A stretch of DNA of 64,000 bases. It comes from Pseudomonas sp. C1C7. Lineage in GTDB: Bacteria; Pseudomonadota; Gammaproteobacteria; Pseudomonadales; Pseudomonadaceae. The notes under the pieces are model-generated. The model was not told where the DNA came from and ran no database searches. It saw only the letters and a program-made list of their open reading frames with translations. Location of the stretch: positions 1 through 64,000 of the forward strand of contig NZ_JABFMP010000034.1 of NCBI RefSeq assembly GCF_013359595.1, given 5' to 3'. The position numbers and the translations under genes are program-made. Of this stretch, positions 20,169 through 28,867 are shown in pieces; position 1 is the stretch's first letter, and every line of letters starts with the position of its first letter.

Positions 20169-20249
20169 ACCTGTAGGAGCGAGGCTTGCCCGCGAAGCTT
20201 TTAGCAGCCTCAAGGGCCTCTTCGCGGGCAACCCTCGCTCCTACAAGGT
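20169..20249. repeat. REP pair, family A
   Basis: CTGTAGGAGCGAGGCTTGCC (starting 20171) faces TTCGCGGGCAACCCTCGCTC...CTACAAGG between convergent dciA and the HerA-like gene. The right arm has one substitution (AACCC for AAGCC). Confidence 0.85.
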
Positions 20250-20257
20250 GGGTGGGG

Positions 20258-21739
20258 TTAGCGGCGTTTGCTGCCGCCGAGCAATGATCCCATCAATCCC
20301 CGCACCAACTGCCGGCCCAATTGATTCGCCGCCTGGCGCATCGCCGATTTCAGCGCCTGCCCCGCCGCCGTACCGAGGAACTCTCCGGCCTGCTCGGTGA
20401 AGCTTGGCTCCTGCTTTGTCGGCTTTTCAGGCTCGGCCTCCGGCGCCAGCCCCTTGCGCCCCATCAGCACTTCATAGGCCGATTCGCGATCGATCGGTTT
20501 GTCGTAACGCCCCTGGAACGGCGAACCCGCGATCAGCATCGTGCGCTCGGTATCGCTCAGCGGCCCGATCCGTGACTGCGGCGGCGCCACCAGCACCCGC
20601 TGGACCATCTCCGGCGTGCCCTTTTCCTGCAAGGTGCCCACCAGCGCTTCACCAATCCCCAGCTCGGTCAGTACCGCCAAGGCATCGAATGCCGGGTTCG
20701 GCCGGAAGCCGTCCGCCACCGCCCGCAGGGATTTCTGCTCCTTCGCGGTAAACGCGCGCAAACCGTGCTGGATACGCAGACCGAGCTGAGCCAGCACATC
20801 GTCCGGCAAGTCACCCGGCGACTGGGTGACGAAATACACCCCGACGCCTTTCGAGCGGATCAGCCGCACCACCTGTTCCAGACGATCCTGCAAAGCCTTG
20901 GGCGTGCCGGTGAACAGCAGATGCGCCTCATCGAAAAACAGCGCCAGCAGCGGTTTGTCCGCATCGCCGCGCTCCGGCAGTTGTTCGAACAATTCGGCCA
21001 GCAGCCACAACAGGAAGGTCGCGTAGACCTTCGGCGCTTCGTGCACCAGACGACTGGCATCGAGCAGATGGATGCGCCCTCGCCCGTCGGCGGTCGGTTG
21101 CAGAATGTCTTCCAGTTGCAGCGCCGGCTCGCCGAACAGTGCCTCGGCGCCCTGCTGTTCAAGGGTCGCCAGGCGCCGCAACAAGGCCTGACTGGAACCG
21201 GTGGTCATCAGCGCCGCGTCGTCGCCCAGCAGTTCCGGATGGTCCTTGAGGTGATTGAGCAACGCCTTCAGGTCCTTTAGATCCAGCAGCAACAGGCCTT
21301 CGCGATCGGCGACCTTGAACGCGGCATACAACGCAGATTGTTGGCTGTCGGTGAGTTCCAGCAGGCTGCCCAGCAACAATGGTCCCATCTCGCTCAATGT
21401 CGTGCGCAAGGGATGACCGGATTTGCCGTGGATATCCCAAAGCGTTACCGGATATGACGCCGATTTGTGGTTCAGCCAGGGCATCCCGGCGATCCGCTCG
21501 GCGACCTTGCCCTGTGGATTACCCGCGGCCCCCAGACCGCACAGGTCACCCTTGATATCCGCGGCAAACACCGCCACGCCTGCATCGCTGAAGGCTTCGG
21601 CCAATCGTTGCAAGGTGACCGTCTTGCCGGTACCGGTCGCTCCGGCGATCAGACCGTGACGATTGGCCAGGCGCATGGCCTGGGAAATCGGCTGCCCTGA
21701 AGGATCAGCCCCGATAACGAGTTGCGCTGAATCGTGCAT
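20258..21739 (-). CDS. HerA-like/DUF853 ATPase (YjgR type)
   Basis: This 493-residue P-loop protein has Walker A GATGTGKTVTLQ near residues 34-45, Walker B LLALFFDEAHLLF near 268, and the sensor/arginine-finger region FVTQSPGDLPDDVL. It matches the DUF853 family of HerA/VirB4-like ATPases. Family members are hexameric and related to DNA-pumping motors, but no cellular role is known for YjgR. The C-terminus is a glycine/glutamine-rich tail. ATG at 21739 follows AAGGTGG at a proper distance; a GTG nine bases earlier is inside that site. It has no companion nuclease gene such as nurA. Confidence 0.9.
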   Translation of the reverse strand: MHDSAQLVIGADPSGQPISQAMRLANRHGLIAGATGTGKTVTLQRLAEAFSDAGVAVFAADIKGDLCGLGAAGNPQGKVAERIAGMPWLNHKSASYPVTLWDIHGKSGHPLRTTLSEMGPLLLGSLLELTDSQQSALYAAFKVADREGLLLLDLKDLKALLNHLKDHPELLGDDAALMTTGSSQALLRRLATLEQQGAEALFGEPALQLEDILQPTADGRGRIHLLDASRLVHEAPKVYATFLLWLLAELFEQLPERGDADKPLLALFFDEAHLLFTGTPKALQDRLEQVVRLIRSKGVGVYFVTQSPGDLPDDVLAQLGLRIQHGLRAFTAKEQKSLRAVADGFRPNPAFDALAVLTELGIGEALVGTLQEKGTPEMVQRVLVAPPQSRIGPLSDTERTMLIAGSPFQGRYDKPIDRESAYEVLMGRKGLAPEAEPEKPTKQEPSFTEQAGEFLGTAAGQALKSAMRQAANQLGRQLVRGLMGSLLGGSKRR

Positions 21740-21910
21740 TTTGCCCACCTTGATTAATCTTTGATCGATCGCGGCCGATATCCATGATTGAACAGTGTTG
21801 GTCTTGCGCTAAGGCGACGGCGCAAACACCGACCTGATTCAACGCCGCCCACGGCGTTCCTTTAATAAAGCACGCCGAGGGCATTAAGACCTTATTGGAA
21901 AACCCAAGCC

Positions 21911-23800
21911 ATGAATAAAAATATGCGCTTCAGCCATAAGATCCTGCTTGCCGCCGCCCTCATCGTCACCCTCGCCTTCGCCGCATTCACGTTGTACAAC
22001 GACTGGATGCAGCGCCATGCGATCCGCAACAACCTCGACAACTACCTTCAGGAAATGGGCAGCGTGACTGCCAACAACATCCAGACCTGGCTGAACGGTC
22101 GCAGCCTGCTGGTGGAAAACCTCGCGCAAAACATCGCACTCAACCCGACGCTTGCAAACATCACCGATCTGTTTGAACAGAAGGCGATGGCCACGGCGTT
22201 TGTCGCTGTGTTCATGGGCAACAGCGATGGCTTTTTCATCATCCGCCCGGACGCGAACATGCCGGAGGGCTTCGACCCTCGCAAACGGGACTGGTACAAG
22301 AGCGCCCAGACCTCCAGCGGATCGGTACTGACCGAGCCCTACATCGACATTTCCACCGGCAAACTGGTGATTTCCATCGTCCAGAGCGTGTTCGATGAGA
22401 CCCGGCACATCGGCGTGGTCGGTGGCGACCTGAGCCTGCAAATGATCATCGACAGCCTCAACGCGCTGGACTTCGGCGGCATGGGTCATGCCTTCCTGGT
22501 CAGCGCCGACGGCAAGATCCTGGTGCACCCGGACAAGGATCTGGTCACCAGGTCCCTGGCCGAGGCGTACCCGAAAAACACCCCGCGGGTCAGCAGCGAT
22601 TTCAGCGAAATCCAGGTCGATGGCAAAACCCAGATCATCACCTTCACCCCGATCGACGGTTTGTCTTCGGTGAACTGGTACATCGGCCTGTCGGTGGACA
22701 AGGATAAGGCCTTCTCCAAGCTCAGCGAGTTTCGCGCTTCGGCGGTGGTGGCCACGGTCATCGCCGCCGGGATCATCATCGCGTTGCTGGGCCTGTTGAT
22801 TCGCATCCTGATCCAGCCGCTGCAGGTCATGACCCGGGCCATGGAAGACATCGCTGACGGTGAAGGCGACCTGACCAAGCGCCTGACCATCCAGAACAAC
22901 GACGAGTTCGGCCTGCTCGGCAAGGCATTCAACCGGTTCGTCGAGCGCATTCATGGATCGATCCGTGAAGTGTCTTCGGCCACCGCGCACGTCAACGAAG
23001 TCGCGCTGCGGGTGGTCGCGGCCTCCAACTCGTCGATGGAGAATTGCGACCAGCAAGCTTCTCGCACCAGTAGCGTTGTCGCCGCCATCAATGAACTCGG
23101 CGCCGCGGCCCAGGAAATTGCGCACAACGCAGCACAAGCCTCGACCCAGGCCAGCGATGCCCGCAATCTGGCCGAAGACGGGCAACAGGTGGTGCAGCGC
23201 AGCATTGCCGCGATGGATCAGCTGTCGAATTTGCTCGACGCCTCGAGTACCCACATCGAAGCGCTCAACAGCAAGACCGTTAACATCGGGCAGATTCTCG
23301 ACGTGATTACCAGCATTTCCGAGCAAACCAACTTGTTGGCCCTCAACGCCGCCATTGAAGCGGCACGGGCGGGTGAAGCCGGGCGCGGGTTTGCCGTGGT
23401 CGCCGATGAAGTGCGCAACCTGGCGCACCGCACCCAGGAATCGGCGCAGCAGGTGCAGAGCATGATCGAGGAGTTACAGGTCGGCGCCCGGGAATCGGTC
23501 AGCACCATGAACGACAGCCAGCGCCACAGTCAGGACAGCGTGGAAATCGCCAACCTGGCCGGCGAACGCCTGGGCAGCGTGACCCGGCGCATCGGCGAGA
23601 TCGACGGGATGAACCAGTCCGTGGCCACCGCGACCGAGGAGCAGACGGCGGTGGTGGAGTCGATCAATGTCGACATCACCGAGATCAATACGCTGAACCA
23701 GCAAGGGGTGGAGAATCTGCAGTCGACGTTGCGGGCGTGTTCCGAGCTTGAGCAGCAGGCGGTGCGGTTGAAACAGCTGGTTGGCAGTTTCCGTATCTAG
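21911..23800 (+). CDS. Methyl-accepting chemotaxis protein with dCache amino-acid sensor
   Basis: This 629-residue chemoreceptor has one helix at about 11-31, a periplasmic double-Cache domain (about 38-280), a second helix near 283-305, HAMP (305-358) and a signalling hairpin whose tip reads ISEQTNLLALNAAIEAARAGEAGRGFAVVADEVRNLA. The ligand pocket matches the amino-acid-binding dCache motif at the same numbering as PctA: R126, W128, Y129, Y144, D146 and D173 are present, but position 121 is phenylalanine instead of tyrosine. It likely detects L-amino acids or a close relative. No che genes adjoin it. Confidence 0.94.
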   Translation: MNKNMRFSHKILLAAALIVTLAFAAFTLYNDWMQRHAIRNNLDNYLQEMGSVTANNIQTWLNGRSLLVENLAQNIALNPTLANITDLFEQKAMATAFVAVFMGNSDGFFIIRPDANMPEGFDPRKRDWYKSAQTSSGSVLTEPYIDISTGKLVISIVQSVFDETRHIGVVGGDLSLQMIIDSLNALDFGGMGHAFLVSADGKILVHPDKDLVTRSLAEAYPKNTPRVSSDFSEIQVDGKTQIITFTPIDGLSSVNWYIGLSVDKDKAFSKLSEFRASAVVATVIAAGIIIALLGLLIRILIQPLQVMTRAMEDIADGEGDLTKRLTIQNNDEFGLLGKAFNRFVERIHGSIREVSSATAHVNEVALRVVAASNSSMENCDQQASRTSSVVAAINELGAAAQEIAHNAAQASTQASDARNLAEDGQQVVQRSIAAMDQLSNLLDASSTHIEALNSKTVNIGQILDVITSISEQTNLLALNAAIEAARAGEAGRGFAVVADEVRNLAHRTQESAQQVQSMIEELQVGARESVSTMNDSQRHSQDSVEIANLAGERLGSVTRRIGEIDGMNQSVATATEEQTAVVESINVDITEINTLNQQGVENLQSTLRACSELEQQAVRLKQLVGSFRI

Positions 23801-23809
23801 TGCCTGAAC

Positions 23810-23884
23810 CGGCCTCTTCGCGGGCAAGCCTCGCTCCTACAGGATCACCTGAACCTGTAGGAGCGAGGCTTGCCCGCTAAGGGG
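23810..23884. repeat. REP pair, family A
   Basis: CTTCGCGGGCAAGCCTCGCTCCTACAGG-type arm and its reverse complement with a 12-base spacer follow the chemoreceptor stop by 10 bases. Confidence 0.88.
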
Positions 23885-23996
23885 CCCGCCCAGCCAGCCC
23901 ACACCTCCCGGACACCCCACCACACAACCCCGACCGAACATCTATTCTTCATAAAGGTCAACCAAGGGAGAGCGACTGACCGGAGGGATGTTCATC

Positions 23997-25109
23997 GTGC
24001 ATATCGCTGACATAACCATGTTCTACGCCCCTGCCAGCGGTGGCGTTCGTACTTATCTGGATGCCAAGCACCATCGTCTCTGCACGAGGCCGGGCACTCG
24101 CCACAGTTTGCTGATCCCTGGGGCCTACTTCAGCGAACAGGATGGCATCTACACCGTTCCGGCGCCCGCCCTGCCCTTTGGCAAGGGTTATCGCTTCCCC
24201 GTTCGCCTCGCGCCCTGGCGCAATGTCCTGCACGATTTGCAACCGGATCTGATCGAAGTCGGCGACCCCTACCTCACGGCCTGGGCGGCCCTGGATGCGC
24301 GGCGGCAACTGGATGTGCCGGTGATCGGCTTCTACCACTCCGACCTGCCACTGCTGGTGAGCAATCGCATGGGCAACTGGGTCACTCCCAATGTCGAGGC
24401 CTATGTCAGCAAACTCTACGGCAACTTCGACCGGGTCCTGGCGCCCAGCCGGGTGATGGCGGACAAGCTCACGGGCCTGGGCGTGCGCAACGTGTTCGTG
24501 CAGCCTCTGGGCGTCGATCTGCAAATGTTTCATCCCCAGGCCCGCGATCCCGGTCTGCGAGCCGAACTGGGCCTGGACGATGACACGCACCTGTTGATCT
24601 TCGCCGGCCGCGGCTCCAAGGAAAAAAACCTGCCGGTCCTGCTCGACTGCATGAAGCGCCTGGGCCGGCGCTATCACTTGCTGCTGGTCGGCTCGTCGAT
24701 GCCGAACAGCGTGCCGGGCAACGTGACCGTCTTCGATGATTTCTGCCCTGCCGCGCAAGTCGCCCGCCTGATGGCCAGCGCCGATGCCCTGGTGCACGCC
24801 GGTGACCAGGAAACCTTCGGCCTGGTGATCCTCGAAGCCATGGCGTGCGGCATTCCGGTGGTGGCGGTGGCCGCCGGTGCATTCGAGGAAATCATCAACG
24901 ATCGATGTGGCCTGCTCTGCACCCCGAACAATCCCCTGGCCATGGCCAACGCCATTCGCGAGCTGTTCAGCCAGGGTGGCGCAGCCCTTGGCCAGCAGGC
25001 CCGACGCCATGTCGAGCAGCATTACGCCTGGGATACCGTGGTCAACAGCCTGCTTGGCCACTATCACGCGGTACTCGGCAGCCAGTGGCCGCGAGCGGCC
25101 AATGGTTGA
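23997..25109 (+). CDS. GT4-family glycosyltransferase
   Basis: This 370-residue enzyme has the GT-B fold. An N-terminal ADITMFYAPASGGVRTYL binds the acceptor; the nucleotide-sugar site is marked by FAGRGSKEKNLPVLLDC and the EX7E element DQETFGLVILEAMACGIPVVA. It would add a sugar from a nucleotide donor, probably to a lipid at the cytoplasmic face. The chosen start is GTG at 23997, with GGAGG ten bases upstream; an ATG at 23988 sits directly on that site. The gene overlaps or abuts the next one and forms a three-gene operon with a deacetylase-like protein and a membrane protein. Confidence 0.9.
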   Translation: MHIADITMFYAPASGGVRTYLDAKHHRLCTRPGTRHSLLIPGAYFSEQDGIYTVPAPALPFGKGYRFPVRLAPWRNVLHDLQPDLIEVGDPYLTAWAALDARRQLDVPVIGFYHSDLPLLVSNRMGNWVTPNVEAYVSKLYGNFDRVLAPSRVMADKLTGLGVRNVFVQPLGVDLQMFHPQARDPGLRAELGLDDDTHLLIFAGRGSKEKNLPVLLDCMKRLGRRYHLLLVGSSMPNSVPGNVTVFDDFCPAAQVARLMASADALVHAGDQETFGLVILEAMACGIPVVAVAAGAFEEIINDRCGLLCTPNNPLAMANAIRELFSQGGAALGQQARRHVEQHYAWDTVVNSLLGHYHAVLGSQWPRAANG

Positions 25110-25878
25110 GCCCATGCCGTCGCCCAGCCTGCTGCTGGTGCTGCACGATGTCGCACCGCAGACCTGGATCGATTACCAGCCCTTCGTCGAAGCCGTCGAC
25201 GCCCTCGGTGCCGTGCCAATGACCTGGCTGGTGGTGCCGGACTTTCACCGACACAACGATCTGCAAGACCATCCGGAATTTCGCCGCATGCTGGCCGGGC
25301 GTCTCGAACGCGGTGACGAGTTGGCGCTGCACGGCTATTTTCATTGCGATGATCAGCCGTTGGCGGTCAATCCACGGGACTGGTTCATGCGCCGCGTCTA
25401 TACCCACGAAGGTGAGTTCTACCAACTGTCGCAGGCAGAAGCCCTCGCCCGGTTGTGTGCCGGTATCGACCTGTTCCAGCGCTACCAATGGCCATTGCAG
25501 GGTTTTGTCGCGCCGGCCTGGCTGATGAGCGAAGGCACGCGCCAGGCGCTGCGCCAGCTGCCCCTGACCTACACCAGCGATGCGCAACATCTGTATCGTC
25601 TTCCCGACTTCACCCAGGTCGACGCCCCCGGCCTGGTCTGGAGCGCACGCAGCGCCTGGCGTCGGGGTTTGTCGAAGCTTGTCAGTGACCGACTCGAACA
25701 CCGCTGGCGCCAGGCCCCGGTCATCAGGTTGGGCATTCATCCGGTGGATATGCGCCATGAGTTTTCACGGACGTACTGGCTGAACACCCTGCAGCGCCTG
25801 CTCGACGAAGGACGGATGCCGCTGACCAAGGCGTGTTGGCTGGCTCGGCAGAACGAACACATGGAGCGCGCCGCATGA
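25102..25878 (+). CDS. DUF2334 polysaccharide-deacetylase-like protein
   Basis: This protein of 258 residues (254 if the ATG at 25114 is used) has a NodB-like barrel: LLVLHDVAPQTW carries the catalytic aspartate, and ELALHGYFHCD supplies the metal histidines. RLGIHPVDMRHE near the C-terminus completes the site. It would remove acyl groups from an amino sugar, presumably the product of the preceding glycosyltransferase. The start at 25102 overlaps the glycosyltransferase stop by 8 bases; both starts lack a strong ribosome binding site, as expected of coupled genes. There is no signal peptide, so it acts in the cytoplasm. Confidence 0.88.
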   Translation: MVEPMPSPSLLLVLHDVAPQTWIDYQPFVEAVDALGAVPMTWLVVPDFHRHNDLQDHPEFRRMLAGRLERGDELALHGYFHCDDQPLAVNPRDWFMRRVYTHEGEFYQLSQAEALARLCAGIDLFQRYQWPLQGFVAPAWLMSEGTRQALRQLPLTYTSDAQHLYRLPDFTQVDAPGLVWSARSAWRRGLSKLVSDRLEHRWRQAPVIRLGIHPVDMRHEFSRTYWLNTLQRLLDEGRMPLTKACWLARQNEHMERAA

Positions 25879-26873
25879 GCCGCGGGATTCTGCTGCTGGC
25901 CGGCTTGCTCGCGGCCGTGCTGATTCCGTGGCTGTTGGGCGGCAGCGAAACCTGGTCTCGTCTGAGCAGTTTTCCACTGAGCGGGTTGCTGGTGATGTTC
26001 GGCATGATCCTGCTGTGCTGGGTGGTCAACACCCTGCGTTTGCGCCTGCTGCTGGGAGATCAACGGGAGAAGGTCAGCCCGCTCAAAAGCCTCGGCGTGG
26101 TGATGGCTGCCGAGTTTGCCTACTGCGCCACACCCGGCGGCAGTGGCGGGCCCCTGACGATCATGGCGCTGCTGGCGCGCAGCGGTGTTCGCCCGGCCAG
26201 AGGCAGCGCGGTGTTCGCCATGGACCAGTTGAGCGATCTGCTGTTTTTTCTCTGCGCGTTGAGCGCAATCCTCATTTATGCGCTGTTCCAGCACCTCAGC
26301 CAGCGGATGGAGTGGCTGCTGATCGTCAGCGCGATCTCGATGTTCGGCGGCCTGATCTGCTGCGTTGCGGTGGCGCGCTACCATCGCCTGCTGATTCGCC
26401 TGAGCGGCCGATTGCTGGTACGCCTGAACGTGCAGTCCACCACCCGCATGCGCTGGGCGCGAAAGCTCCTGCATTTTCTGGCGGCGTTTACCGACACCCT
26501 CAAGCTGCCGTTTCAGACATTGATCACGGTGTTCGCCTTGACCTGCCTGCACTGGATCCTGCGCTACAGCGTGCTGTATCTGGCCCTGCGCGGACTCGAT
26601 GCGGATTTGCAGTGGGCCTGGAGTTTTCTGATCCAGATGCTTTCACTGAGCGCGGGACAATTCAGCCTGCTGCCTGGCGGCGCCGGGGCGGCGGAGCTGA
26701 CATCGGCGGCGCTGTTGGCGCCCATGGTGGGCAAGTCCACGGCGGCCGCGGCGATCCTGATCTGGCGGGCGGTGACCTATTACTTCTATCTGCTGGTGGG
26801 TGGGCCGGTGTTTCTGCTGATGCTGGGGCGGCCCTTGCTCAAGAAGCTGTTGAAATTCAAACAGGCCCTGTAG
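25875..26873 (+). CDS. UPF0104/YbhN-like integral membrane protein
   Basis: This 332-residue protein has about eight hydrophobic helices and the family signatures EFAYCATPGGSGGP and SAGQFSLLPGGAGAAEL of the UPF0104 group (flippase-like domain of lysylphosphatidylglycerol synthases). The synthase domain is absent, so a lipid-transport role is more likely than aminoacylation. Its ATG overlaps the preceding TGA (ATGA), showing coupling. The stop TAG lies within a repeat arm, which reads CCTGTAGGAACGAG. Together with the two upstream genes it suggests synthesis and translocation of a modified glycolipid. Confidence 0.9.
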   Translation: MSRGILLLAGLLAAVLIPWLLGGSETWSRLSSFPLSGLLVMFGMILLCWVVNTLRLRLLLGDQREKVSPLKSLGVVMAAEFAYCATPGGSGGPLTIMALLARSGVRPARGSAVFAMDQLSDLLFFLCALSAILIYALFQHLSQRMEWLLIVSAISMFGGLICCVAVARYHRLLIRLSGRLLVRLNVQSTTRMRWARKLLHFLAAFTDTLKLPFQTLITVFALTCLHWILRYSVLYLALRGLDADLQWAWSFLIQMLSLSAGQFSLLPGGAGAAELTSAALLAPMVGKSTAAAAILIWRAVTYYFYLLVGGPVFLLMLGRPLLKKLLKFKQAL

Positions 26874-26971
26874 GAACGAGCTTGCTCGCGATGGAGGCAT
26901 GGACACCGCGGGGCATCAGGCTGCCAGCGTTATCGTTTGCCATCATCGCGAGCAGGCTCGCTCCCACAGGG
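26867..26971. repeat. REP pair, family A, overlapping two gene ends
   Basis: Left arm CCTGTAGGAACGAGCTTGCT (from 26867) supplies the stop codon of the UPF0104 gene; right arm (about 26944-26971) codes for the last residues of the small minus-strand gene. Confidence 0.85.
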
Positions 26972-27124
26972 GTTTTCTTCCTGTAGCTGTTGCCATAGCT
27001 GCGCAGCGCCGGGAAATTCGGTGCCATCCTCCGGGCTCATGTCATCCGGGTCATAACGGCTCAAACATCCCTCACCCAATGTCGCTGGCGCCTTGGAAGT
27101 GGCTTTGTCCAGTGGATCGCTCAT
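26930..27124 (-). CDS. Small unknown protein
   Basis: This 64-residue acidic protein reads MSDPLDKATSKAPATLG and GEGCLSRYDPDDMSPEDG, then a short helix GAAQLWQQLQEENP. A good ribosome binding site (GAGG, 8 bases before ATG) and orderly codon use support it, and I recall similar short proteins beside purU in Pseudomonas. I do not know its function. The last dozen residues (GSEPARDDGKR) are encoded by a repeat arm, so the ancestral protein probably ended near QEEN. It follows purU on the same strand after a hairpin. Confidence 0.7.
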   Translation of the reverse strand: MSDPLDKATSKAPATLGEGCLSRYDPDDMSPEDGTEFPGAAQLWQQLQEENPCGSEPARDDGKR

Positions 27125-27144
27125 GTTCGTGTCCTCGGAAACGG

Positions 27145-27180
27145 CGAAGGGCCTGAGCGATTGAACGCCCAGGCCCTTCG
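27145..27180 (-). terminator. Hairpin after purU
   Basis: Stem arms 27145-27159 and 27166-27180 (CGAAGGGCCTG... with one mismatch) stand between purU and the small gene. The T tract on the minus strand is poor, so it may be a processing or attenuating hairpin more than a full terminator. Confidence 0.65.
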
Positions 27181-27204
27181 ATTTTCAACCGGTTCCTGAT
27201 GAAA

Positions 27205-28053
27205 TCAGAACACCACGGTCTTGTTGCCGTGCACCAGAACGCGGTCTTCCAGGTGATAACGCAGGCCGCGGGCCAGCACCATCTTCTCGACGTCGCGACC
27301 GAAACGCACCATGTCTTCGATGCTGTCGCTGTGGCTGACACGCACCACGTCCTGCTCGATGATAGGGCCCGCGTCCAGCTCTTCGGTCACGTAGTGGCAG
27401 GTCGCACCGATCAGTTTCACACCGCGCATCGACGCCTGGTGGTACGGCTTGGCGCCGACGAAGGACGGCAGGAAGCTGTGGTGGATGTTGATGACCTTGT
27501 GGGCGTATTCGCTGCACAGCTCGGGCGGCAGGATCTGCATGTAGCGCGCCAGGACGACCACTTCGGCATCGTGCTGTTTGACCAGGCGCGAGACTTCGGC
27601 GAAGGCCGGCTCCTTGTCCTGCGGATTGACCGGCACGTGGTAGTACGGGATGCCGTGCCACTCGACCATGCTGCGCAGGTCGTCGTGGTTGGAAATCACG
27701 CAGGCGATTTCGCAGTCCAGCTCGTCGCTGTGCCAGCGGTGCAACAGATCGGCCAGGCAGTGGGATTCGCGGCTGGCCATCAGCACCACGCGTTTCTTCT
27801 GCGCGGTATCGGTGATGCGCCAGTCCATCGAGAACTCTTCGGCAATCGGCGCAAAGGCTTCACGCAGGGCTTCGATACCGAACGGCAGCGAGTCGGCACG
27901 AATCTCGTGACGCATGAAGAACCAGCCACTCTGATTGTCCGAGTGATGGCTCGCTTCAGTGATCCAGCCGTTGTGGGACGCCAGAAAGTTACTGACTTTA
28001 GCAACGATGCCGACGCGGTCCGGGCAGGAAATCACCAGCCGATATGTGTGCAT
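27205..28053 (-). CDS. purU: Formyltetrahydrofolate deformylase
   Basis: This 282-residue enzyme hydrolyses 10-formyl-tetrahydrofolate to formate and tetrahydrofolate, balancing one-carbon pools and feeding purine synthesis. An ACT domain occupies about residues 4-85 (YRLVISCPDRVGIVAKVSNF). The hydrolase domain shows the catalytic histidine in NIHHSFLPSFVGAKPYHQA and the aspartate in ELDAGPIIEQDVVRV. The start at 28053 has GGAG ten bases upstream; twelve more residues upstream are not conserved. The place beside mvaT and sbcB matches purU1 of P. aeruginosa (recalled). Confidence 0.96.
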   Translation of the reverse strand: MHTYRLVISCPDRVGIVAKVSNFLASHNGWITEASHHSDNQSGWFFMRHEIRADSLPFGIEALREAFAPIAEEFSMDWRITDTAQKKRVVLMASRESHCLADLLHRWHSDELDCEIACVISNHDDLRSMVEWHGIPYYHVPVNPQDKEPAFAEVSRLVKQHDAEVVVLARYMQILPPELCSEYAHKVINIHHSFLPSFVGAKPYHQASMRGVKLIGATCHYVTEELDAGPIIEQDVVRVSHSDSIEDMVRFGRDVEKMVLARGLRYHLEDRVLVHGNKTVVF

Positions 28054-28391
28054 GAGGGGGAAACTCCAGAACTTCGCAAAGGCGCCCATTCTAGCGATAA
28101 CGCAGCAAAACCGCAGTATTGATCACCTCGCGTGGTGCCCGATGGTCGCTTGCGAGACTACCGCCAGCCTCTGCGAAGCCGTGGCCTGGCCGTGTTGTTG
28201 AGGCTATATACACATTCAATTTTGAATATCCGCGGTGGCTGCCTCGAACTTTTAACTGCTGATCCAATGTGGGATGAAGTCGCCGTTTCTTAATTAAATA
28301 AACATCGGTTTAATGTTTACTTGATGAAATACCCTGACTATTATTGCCGCACTGTCCCCCTGCCATCCTGTTTCTACATAAGGTAGTAATC
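28054..28391. promoter_or_regulatory. AT-rich control region of mvaT
   Basis: The 338 bases between divergent purU and mvaT hold no gene. AT content rises sharply near mvaT, which suits autoregulation by an AT-binding protein. A perfect dyad ATTCAA-TT-TTGAAT occupies 28214-28227, and a sigma-70-like promoter lies at 28316-28344. Confidence 0.55.
28316..28344 (+). promoter_or_regulatory. Predicted sigma-70 promoter of mvaT
   Basis: -35 TTTACT (28316-28321), 17-base spacer and -10 TATTAT (28339-28344) would start transcription near 28351, about 40 bases before the mvaT start. Confidence 0.55.
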
Positions 28392-28769
28392 ATGTCCTTG
28401 ATCAACGAATATCGCGCCACCGAAGAAGCTATCAAAGAGCTGCAGGCCCGTTTGAAGAACCTGTCCCAAGACGACAAACTGCAAACCGAGCTGGAATTCG
28501 AAGGCAAACTGCGCACCCTGATGGGCGAATACTCCAAGTCCCTGCGTGACATCATCGCTTTGCTGGATCCGGAATCCAAAACCAAGGCACCACGCGGCGC
28601 AGCAGTAAAAACTACCGGCACCAAGCGTGCTCGCAAAGTTAAACAATACAAAAACCCGCACAACGGCGAAGTCATTGAAACCAAAGGCGGCAACCACAAG
28701 ACTCTGAAAGAGTGGAAAGCCAAGTGGGGCGGTGACGTGGTTGAAGGCTGGTCTACCCTGCTGGGCTAA
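28392..28769 (+). CDS. mvaT: MvaT, H-NS-like xenogeneic silencer
   Basis: This 125-residue nucleoid protein silences AT-rich foreign DNA and tunes virulence and biofilm genes in Pseudomonas. The N-terminal half (residues 1-60) is a coiled-coil oligomerisation domain beginning MSLINEYRATEEAIKELQ. The C-terminal half has the DNA-binding core KRARKVKQYKNPHNGEVIE and GGNHKTLKEWKAKWG. The sequence and the purU-mvaT-sbcB order identify MvaT itself and not a paralogue such as MvaU. A terminator shared with sbcB follows. Confidence 0.96.
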   Translation: MSLINEYRATEEAIKELQARLKNLSQDDKLQTELEFEGKLRTLMGEYSKSLRDIIALLDPESKTKAPRGAAVKTTGTKRARKVKQYKNPHNGEVIETKGGNHKTLKEWKAKWGGDVVEGWSTLLG

Positions 28770-28806
28770 GCCATAGCACTTGTTGCAGACAAATCTGTGA
28801 CAAAAA

Positions 28807-28835
28807 ATAACGCCAGCATACGCTGGCGTTTTTTA
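28807..28835. terminator. Bidirectional terminator, mvaT / sbcB
   Basis: AACGCCAGC-ATAC-GCTGGCGTT with a T run on the plus side and an A run (T run on minus) on the other serves the two converging genes. Confidence 0.9.
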
Positions 28836-28867
28836 TGCCTCGAATTCAGCGCCCGACATTTTCGAAT

